Assembly: GCA_025927515.1 (NCBI GenBank)
Contig: JAICLG010000090.1
Coordinates: 1-10,744, forward strand
Length of the DNA stretch: 10,744 nt
Source: Hyphomicrobium sp.
GTDB lineage: Bacteria; Pseudomonadota; Alphaproteobacteria; Rhizobiales; Hyphomicrobiaceae
Direction of reading: 5' to 3'
The position numbers and the translations under genes were made by a program. The notes beneath the pieces were generated by a model. The model was not told where the DNA came from. It did no database searches and worked only from the letters and a program-made list of their open reading frames with translations. This document shows, piece after piece, positions 6,532 through 10,744 of the stretch. The number at the start of each line of letters is the position of its first letter. The first letter of the stretch is position 1.

Positions 6532-8343
6532 ATGGCCGAGGCTAAACTGCATCGTTATCGCTCGCACACGGCTGGCGCCCTTCGCAAAAGCGATGTCGGC
6601 GCGCATGTGCGGCTCTCGGGCTGGGTGCACCGCGTCCGCGACCACGGCGGCGTACTGTTCATCGATTTGCGCGACCACTATGGCGTAACGCAGGTCGTTG
6701 CCGATCCAGACAGCCCCGCATTCAAGACGGCCGAGACCGTGCGTTCGGAATGGGTCATCCGCGTCGACGGCAAGGTGCGCGATCGTCCCGAAGGTACGGT
6801 TAACGCTGAGCTTCCAACGGGCGAGATCGAGCTTTACGCGACCGAGATCGAAGTCCTTTCGGCGGCAAAGGAACTACCGGTGCCGGTCTTCGGCGAGCCC
6901 GAATACCCGGAAGATCTGCGCTTGCAGTATCGCTTCCTCGATCTTCGCCGTGAGACGCTGCACGGCATTATCATGAAGCGACTCGAGATTACGCGCTCCA
7001 TTCGCCGACGGATGCACGATGCTGGTTTCAACGAGTTCCCGACGCCGATCTTGACCGCTTCGAGTCCCGAAGGCGCGCGCGACTTCCTCGTGCCGAGTCG
7101 AATTCATGCCGGCAAATTCTACGCCCTGCCGCAGGCACCGCAGCAGTATAAGCAATTGCTGATGGTCTCGGGCTTCGACCGGTATTTTCAGATTGCGCCC
7201 TGCTTCCGCGACGAAGATCCGCGTGCCGACCGTCTCCCCGGTGAATTCTACCAACTCGACGTCGAAATGAGCTTCGTCGAGCAGGAGGACGTATTCGCGA
7301 CGATGGAGCCGGTAATCACGAGCCTCTTTGAGGAGTTTGCTGGCGGCAAGCCGGTGACGAAAAGCTGGCCACGCATTCCATACGATACGGCCATCGCGAA
7401 GTACGGGTCCGACAAGCCGGACCTCCGTAACCCGATCGAAATGCAGGATGTCACCGAGCATTTCCGCGGCTCGGGTTTCAAAGTCTTCGCCGGTATGATC
7501 GAGAAGGACCCAAAGGTGCGCGTGTGGGCGATCCCCGCGCCGACGGGAGGCTCGCGCGCGTTTTGCGATCGGATGAATTCTTGGGCGCAGGGTGAAGGTC
7601 AGCCTGGCCTCGGTTACATCTTCTGGCGCGAGGGCGAAGAAGGCGGCGCCGGACCGGTTGCGAAAAATATCGGGCCGGAACGCGCGACCGCCATCAAATC
7701 TCAGCTCGCATTGAAGGACGGCGATGCCGTGTTCTTCACGGCTGGCAATCCGGCGAACTTCTATAAGTTTGCAGGCCTCGCGCGCGATCGCGTCGGCCAG
7801 GAGCTGAAGCTCATCAACGAAGATCAGTTTGCGCTCGCCTGGATCGTCGATTTCCCATTCTACGAGTGGAACGAAGACGAGAAGCGCATCGACTTCTCGC
7901 ACAACCCGTTCTCGATGCCGCAAGGCGGAGGCGACGCCCTCGAGGCAGCAACCACGACGGAAGATCGGCTGAAGCTCAAAGCGTACCAATACGACATCGT
8001 TTGCAACGGCTATGAAATCGCCTCGGGCGGCATTCGCAATCACAAGCCCGATGTGATGATCAAGGCATTTGGCATCGCCGGTCTCGGTCCGGACGTCGTC
8101 GAACAGCGCTTTGGCGGATTGTTTCGCGCATTTCAGTACGGCGCCCCACCGCATGGCGGTATGGCAGCGGGCATCGAACGCATCGTCATGTTGCTGACCG
8201 GTGGCAACACGGTCCGAGAGGTCGCGCTTTTCCCGATGAACCAGCAAGCCAACGATCTGCTGATGGGTGCGCCAAGCGAAGTCTCACCGAAGCAGTTGCG
8301 CGAACTCTCGATTCGCATCGTTGCGCCTGAGAAGAAAGCTTAG
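6532..8343 (+). CDS. aspS: Aspartyl-tRNA synthetase, probably non-discriminating (Asp/Asn)
   Basis: This 603-residue class II synthetase charges tRNA-Asp with aspartate. In order: an N-terminal OB-fold anticodon-binding domain (to about residue 110, GWVHRVRDHGGVLFIDLRD), the catalytic core with motif 2 as FRDEDPRADRLPGEFYQLDVEMSF, the bacterial GAD insertion domain in the middle, and motif 3 as GIERIVMLL near the C terminus. The RLPGEFYQLD form of motif 2 is the alphaproteobacterial version as I remember it. His38 in RDHGG and Gly88 in RPEGT match His31 and Gly82 of the non-discriminating Pseudomonas enzyme; E. coli's discriminating enzyme has Leu and Lys there. The enzyme is therefore inferred to charge tRNA-Asn with Asp too, for later amidation by GatCAB. 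ATG 6532 is chosen because AGCAAAGGG lies 10 nt upstream and the family start follows; the frame is also open 24 codons further upstream, but that stretch is not conserved. Confidence 0.97.
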   Translation: MAEAKLHRYRSHTAGALRKSDVGAHVRLSGWVHRVRDHGGVLFIDLRDHYGVTQVVADPDSPAFKTAETVRSEWVIRVDGKVRDRPEGTVNAELPTGEIELYATEIEVLSAAKELPVPVFGEPEYPEDLRLQYRFLDLRRETLHGIIMKRLEITRSIRRRMHDAGFNEFPTPILTASSPEGARDFLVPSRIHAGKFYALPQAPQQYKQLLMVSGFDRYFQIAPCFRDEDPRADRLPGEFYQLDVEMSFVEQEDVFATMEPVITSLFEEFAGGKPVTKSWPRIPYDTAIAKYGSDKPDLRNPIEMQDVTEHFRGSGFKVFAGMIEKDPKVRVWAIPAPTGGSRAFCDRMNSWAQGEGQPGLGYIFWREGEEGGAGPVAKNIGPERATAIKSQLALKDGDAVFFTAGNPANFYKFAGLARDRVGQELKLINEDQFALAWIVDFPFYEWNEDEKRIDFSHNPFSMPQGGGDALEAATTTEDRLKLKAYQYDIVCNGYEIASGGIRNHKPDVMIKAFGIAGLGPDVVEQRFGGLFRAFQYGAPPHGGMAAGIERIVMLLTGGNTVREVALFPMNQQANDLLMGAPSEVSPKQLRELSIRIVAPEKKA

Positions 8344-8377
8344 AAAAGCGGCGCCTGCTCGTGAAGGGCAGACGCCG
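8344..8377 (-). terminator. Rho-independent-like terminator for the small minus-strand gene
   Basis: CGGCG-C-CTGC (8349-8358) pairs with GCAG-A-CGCCG (8368-8377): 9 base pairs, one mismatch, a 9-nt loop. On the minus strand the stem is followed by CTTTTCT, a short T-tract. This lies about 58 nt past the stop of the secreted-protein gene. On the plus strand, just after the aspS stop, the same hairpin has no T-tract, so for aspS it could at most stabilise the 3' end. Confidence 0.55.
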
Positions 8378-8435
8378 AGTTGCGACGGCCGGAAATTAGA
8401 GCGTGGCCGTCGCACTTGGAGCTCTTGCAATCGAA

Positions 8436-8732
8436 TTAGTCGATTGCCGTTTTCGCCTGTGGAGCTGGCGGAAACAGCACGGCGACCGGCACGAGGTTGC
8501 CGTTCTTCATCGCCGTTCCTTCCCAGCGGCCGGGCGCGGAGTGCGTCAATATCGAAACATGGGTGAAGCCCTGCACCATGAGCTGCTTCCGGATCTGCTG
8601 GCCCATCGCTACGTTATTCAGCACGTGTTCGATCGCCGTGTCCTTTGTCGGACTGATTGATGTTGTCGCGGCCATCGCGGGAAAAGCGAAAGCAATGGTG
8701 GCAAGGCTGCCGATTGCGAAGGTGCGGATCAT
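8436..8732 (-). CDS. Small secreted protein, PepSY-like, function unknown
   Basis: The gene runs from ATG 8732-8730 to TAA 8438-8436 and encodes 98 residues. Residues 1-21 form a clear Sec signal peptide: an Arg after the start, a hydrophobic core, and AMA before the predicted cut, leaving about 77 residues outside the cytoplasm. The mature part has GQQIRKQLMVQGFTHVSIL (44-62), then a Trp-containing strand RWEGTAMKNGNLVPVAVLF (69-87) and a proline-rich end. This helix-then-strands pattern resembles the short PepSY-like domains of secreted proteobacterial proteins (xxIRxxLxxxGYxxVxxL ... WxxxAxxxGxxVxV). That is pattern recognition, not a proven assignment, and the biochemical role is unknown. 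The frame is open 43 codons further upstream, but the signal peptide and a perfect GGAG 7 nt before ATG 8732 fix this start. There is no cysteine and no membrane segment beyond the signal. It is a single-gene unit, divergent from panE. Confidence 0.75.
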   Translation of the reverse strand: MIRTFAIGSLATIAFAFPAMAATTSISPTKDTAIEHVLNNVAMGQQIRKQLMVQGFTHVSILTHSAPGRWEGTAMKNGNLVPVAVLFPPAPQAKTAID

Positions 8733-8739
8733 TTTTAAA

Positions 8740-8743
8740 CTCC
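8740..8743 (-). promoter_or_regulatory. Strong ribosome binding site deciding the start of the small secreted protein
   Basis: On the minus strand GGAG is followed by the 7-nt spacer TTTAAAA and the ATG at 8732. It excludes the longer reading frame, whose extra 43 residues lack signal-peptide character. Confidence 0.7.
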
Positions 8744-8905
8744 ATCTTCCTGAATTCGGTGAGCAGCGAACCCATCCTGCTCTTGCCTTGAAATAGGAAG
8801 CGAGCGTCCGGATCGCCAAACAACTCACCGTGCGCAAAATCGTTCGTTCCGTGAAAAACATGACGGATCGGACAGACGCGTGGGCTCCGCGGCCAAAATG
8901 AAACT

Positions 8906-8955
8906 GGCAGCTGCCGATTGTTCGGATTAGGAACTTTCAATAAGGACAATATTGA
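8906..8955. promoter_or_regulatory. Three consecutive inverted repeats upstream of panE
   Basis: Within 50 bp are GGCAGCTGCC (8906-8915, perfect palindrome), GTTC-N7-GAAC (8920-8934) and TCAATA-N7-TATTGA (8937-8955). The last touches the AGAGG ribosome binding site at 8956-8960, so a bound protein or an RNA hairpin there could block panE expression. No clear -35/-10 pair is visible. The rest of the gap (8744-8905) holds nothing I can assign. No regulator is identified. Confidence 0.35.
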
Positions 8956-8967
8956 AGAGGTTAGGCC

Positions 8968-9888
8968 GTGCGAATTTTGATTCTCGGCGCGGGTGCCACC
9001 GGCGGATACTTCGGCGGTCTCCTGGCGAACGCGGGCGTTGATGTGACCTTTCTCGTCAGGCCAAAACGCCGCGAACAGCTTGCGCGGGACGGTCTGAAAA
9101 TCGAAAGCCCCGCAGGAAACGTCGCGACCGCTGTCAACGCCATAACCCGCGATGAAATCTCGTCGCCCTTCGATGTCGTCATCATCAGCGCGAAGGCCTA
9201 TGATCTGGCCGATGCGATCGACACGATTCGTCCGGCGGTCGGCGAAAAGACGCTGATCCTGCCGTTGCTCAATGGAATGAGCCACCTCGATGATCTCGAT
9301 GCGGCGTTCGGGCAGCCGCACGTCTTGGGTGGAACCTGCCACATTAGCGTTGTGCTCGACGCGGATGGTAAAATCCGCCGCTTCAGCCCGTTCGCTTCAC
9401 TGACGTTCGGCGCCAGAAGCCCGGCGCAAAAAGAAAGCGCAAGCCTCATCCACCAGGAGCTCACGCGCGGCGGCTTTGATGCTCGCAATTCCGAAAACAT
9501 CATTGGCGCGATGTGGGAGAAATGGGTTCTGCTCGCGACGCTGGCCGGATCGACGTGCCTCATGCGGGCCTCGATCGGCGAAATCGTTCGTGCAGAGGGT
9601 GGCGAGCAACTGATCTCGGGCATGCTGGATGAATGCTGCGCCGTCGCGAAAGCCAGCGGCCACCCTCCGAGGCCCGCTGCCGAGTCCGGCGCCCGTCAGA
9701 CGTTAACGGATCCGAAGTCGAACATCTCCGCGTCGATGCGGCGTGACATAGACCGGGGCAATCGGATTGAAGCGGATCATATCGTCGGCGATCTCATCCG
9801 CCGCGGCCGAGAGCGCGGGATGCAAACGCCTTTGCTCGGCATCGCTTACGTGCATCTGCAGGCCTATCAAAACAGGCTTTCGGCCTAG
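8968..9888 (+). CDS. panE: 2-dehydropantoate 2-reductase family protein (PanE/ApbA)
   Basis: This 306-residue protein has the fold and residues of ketopantoate reductase, which uses NADPH to reduce 2-dehydropantoate to pantoate for pantothenate and CoA synthesis in the cytoplasm. The Rossmann loop GAGATGGYFG starts at residue 7. Asn102 sits in LLNGMSH, the conserved active-site asparagine. Lys185 in MWEKWVLL fits catalytic Lys176 of E. coli PanE. In the C-terminal helical domain, SMRRDIDRGNRIEADHIVGD has Glu268, the position of the substrate-binding Glu256. All key residues are present, so it should be active. The start is GTG 8968, with AGAGG seven bases upstream; the conserved beta strand begins at codon 2, leaving no room for a later start. 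Many bacteria have several ApbA/PanE paralogues acting on other 2-oxoacids, and no panB or panC is nearby, so the exact substrate is less certain than the family. Confidence 0.88.
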   Translation: MRILILGAGATGGYFGGLLANAGVDVTFLVRPKRREQLARDGLKIESPAGNVATAVNAITRDEISSPFDVVIISAKAYDLADAIDTIRPAVGEKTLILPLLNGMSHLDDLDAAFGQPHVLGGTCHISVVLDADGKIRRFSPFASLTFGARSPAQKESASLIHQELTRGGFDARNSENIIGAMWEKWVLLATLAGSTCLMRASIGEIVRAEGGEQLISGMLDECCAVAKASGHPPRPAAESGARQTLTDPKSNISASMRRDIDRGNRIEADHIVGDLIRRGRERGMQTPLLGIAYVHLQAYQNRLSA

Positions 9889-10009
9889 GCCACGGCCGGA
9901 TAACGCCATGAAAGGTTACGACGCGTTAATCCGCGGACGCTTATCCCGTCTTGTCTTTGCCTCTTAAAAGCGGGACAAAACGAGCGCCCGAAAGACGGAG
10001 ACCGGAAGC

Positions 10010-10528
10010 ATGCTTCGCTCGATCGTTTGTGCCGTTTGCCTTTTGCTTGCCGCCCCTCTGACAGCATCGGCGCGCACGCCAGACCATGCAGCTGAGTGGA
10101 ACGGAGCCGAGATTAGTTGGCGCGACGTCCGCTCCGGAATTTATGAATCCTCTCAGACCGGCCGCCCGGTCATCATGGTCTTTCACGCGACGTGGTGCTC
10201 GGCGTGCAAACGCTTCCGCGCGGTTTTCAAGGATCCGGCGGTGGTCGCTGCCTCGCGTGATTTCGTCATGATTCTCGTCGATGCCGACGCCGAAAAACAA
10301 ATTAATGGGGCATTCTCGCCCGACGGCACCTATGTGCCGCGCACGCTATTCATAGACTCCGACGGCAATGTCTCTGACAAGCTCGTCGGCTCTGATCCGA
10401 AGTATCCCCATTCGCTCAACGTCGACAATCCAGATGAGCTTTTGGCGCTGATGAAGAAGGCGCGAGAGACGTACAACATCGCCCCCGCGCCGACGCCCGC
10501 ACCGGCCCCCGGTGAAAGCCGGACTTGA
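10010..10528 (+). CDS. Exported thioredoxin-fold protein with CSAC active site, AGR/TXNDC12-like
   Basis: This 172-residue protein has an N-terminal Sec signal (residues 1-21: MLRS, hydrophobic core, ASA before the cut), so it should act in the periplasm. The thioredoxin-like domain follows from about residue 35: GRPVIMVFHATWCSACKRF with the CXXC pair Cys63/Cys66, a FVMILVDAD strand, and the cis-proline Pro110 in YVPRTLFID. It would be a thiol-disulfide oxidoreductase or reductase. The active site WCSACK and the segment FSPDGTYVPRTLFIDSDGNV closely resemble, from memory, the eukaryotic ER proteins TXNDC12/AGR2 more than DsbA or TlpA. The C terminus (about 158-172) is a low-complexity Ala/Pro tail. 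Two further cysteines (7 and 10) lie in the signal peptide and are lost on cleavage. ATG 10010 is supported by GGAG at 9997-10000, nine bases upstream. It lies 121 bp behind panE, so it may have its own promoter. Partner and substrate are unknown. Confidence 0.85.
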   Translation: MLRSIVCAVCLLLAAPLTASARTPDHAAEWNGAEISWRDVRSGIYESSQTGRPVIMVFHATWCSACKRFRAVFKDPAVVAASRDFVMILVDADAEKQINGAFSPDGTYVPRTLFIDSDGNVSDKLVGSDPKYPHSLNVDNPDELLALMKKARETYNIAPAPTPAPAPGESRT

Positions 10529-10599
10529 TTTTCCGCTTGGTCGCTGACCTGGGTTCCCGAAAGCAAAGAAGTATCCGCCATTTACTGTGGCCGCCGTGT

Positions 10600-10627
10600 T
10601 GCGCTCGCGATCCTGACCCGGCATAAG
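10600..10627 (+). promoter_or_regulatory. Candidate promoter of tRNA-Leu
   Basis: TTGCGC (10600-10605) and CATAAG (10622-10627) are separated by 16 bp, and the tRNA begins 11 bp after the -10 element, as expected for a stable-RNA gene with a short leader. The -35 matches only its first three bases; the -10 matches four of six. Confidence 0.35.
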
Positions 10628-10637
10628 GGCCGTCGAT

Positions 10638-10724
10638 GCGGACGTGGTGGAACCGGTAGACACACAGGACTTAAAATCCTGAGACGGTAACGTCGTGAGG
10701 GTTCGAGTCCCTCCGTCCGCACCA
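10638..10724 (+). tRNA. tRNA-Leu (anticodon UAA)
   Basis: This is a complete 87-nt tRNA with encoded CCA (10722-10724). The acceptor stem GCGGACG pairs with CGTCCGC, and the discriminator base is A, as needed for leucine. The anticodon stem CAGGA/TCCTG encloses the loop CTTAAAA, placing the anticodon TAA at 10672-10674, which reads UUA and, by wobble, UUG. The T arm GAGGG/CCCTC with a TTCGAGT loop is intact. A long variable arm (about 10683-10695, ACGGTAACGTCGT) marks a class II tRNA, as for Leu and Ser. No intron is present. Nothing further is seen in the last 20 bases. Confidence 0.96.
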
Positions 10725-10744
10725 TCCCGATTTCGTCTCCAATC

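Noticed and set aside
6874..8247. Long open frames antisense to aspS, ppk (1082-1987) and the J-protein gene (4230-5156)
   Set aside because: They are open because of the codon bias of the real genes on the other strand; their translations are rich in Arg/Asp/Glu without any recognisable motif, while the sense frames carry complete catalytic motifs.
8806..8873. Long-range imperfect repeat GTCCGGATC ... GATCGGAC in the panE upstream gap
   Set aside because: The arms are about 50 bp apart with an unpaired base; a match this short is expected by chance.
8920..8934. GTTC-N7-GAAC as an alphaproteobacterial LexA (SOS) box
   Set aside because: The alphaproteobacterial box is a direct repeat (GTTC-N7-GTTC); this one is inverted, and the downstream gene is not an SOS gene. 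Kept only as part of the repeat cluster.
9908..9967. 19-codon ORF (MKGYDALIRG...) between panE and the thioredoxin-fold gene
   Set aside because: It has no clear ribosome binding site and no recognisable content; an ORF this short is expected by chance. The gap 9889-10009 otherwise shows only the 10-bp palindrome GGCCTAGGCC at the panE stop.

Overview
The window looks like a stretch of chromosomal core genome from an alphaproteobacterium, most likely of the order Hyphomicrobiales (Rhizobiales). The evidence is the HdaA-type DnaA paralogue followed by ppk and ppx, the alphaproteobacterial form of AspRS motif 2, a moderately high GC content, and the closeness of the proteins to those I remember from Hyphomicrobium-like and rhizobial genomes. 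The genus is a guess. I see no insertion sequence, phage gene, integrase, CRISPR array or rRNA.

Layout. Bases 2-307 are the 3' end of an HdaA-like replication regulator. On the same strand follow polyphosphate kinase (ppk, 365-2566), exopolyphosphatase (ppx, 2581-4116) and a zinc-finger-less J-protein of the CbpA type (4197-5111). RNase D (rnd, 5119-6279) is convergent on the minus strand, with only 7 bp between the two stop codons. A 252-bp divergent gap (6280-6531), holding a strong 10-bp GC-rich palindrome, separates rnd from aspS (6532-8343). The AspRS carries residues typical of the non-discriminating type. A small secreted protein of 98 aa (8438-8732 plus stop, minus strand) ends toward aspS, with a terminator-like hairpin between them. 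A 235-bp divergent region holding three inverted repeats leads to a PanE/ApbA-family reductase (8968-9888). After it come an exported thioredoxin-fold protein (10010-10528) and tRNA-Leu(UAA) with encoded CCA (10638-10724).

How the genes fit together. ppk and ppx are the synthesis and breakdown arms of polyphosphate metabolism and are probably co-transcribed. The J-protein behind them may belong to the same stress-related neighbourhood, but a possible weak promoter and an 80-nt gap leave it possibly separate. rnd, aspS and tRNA-Leu are tRNA-related but are not one operon. The panE homologue lies away from any panB or panC gene in this window. The two exported proteins are the least characterised genes here.

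I do not see an obvious new multi-gene system. The most promising leads are the exported thioredoxin-fold protein that resembles the eukaryotic ER-resident AGR/TXNDC12 family around its active site, the palindrome cluster upstream of panE, the hairpin in front of aspS, and the small PepSY-like secreted protein.
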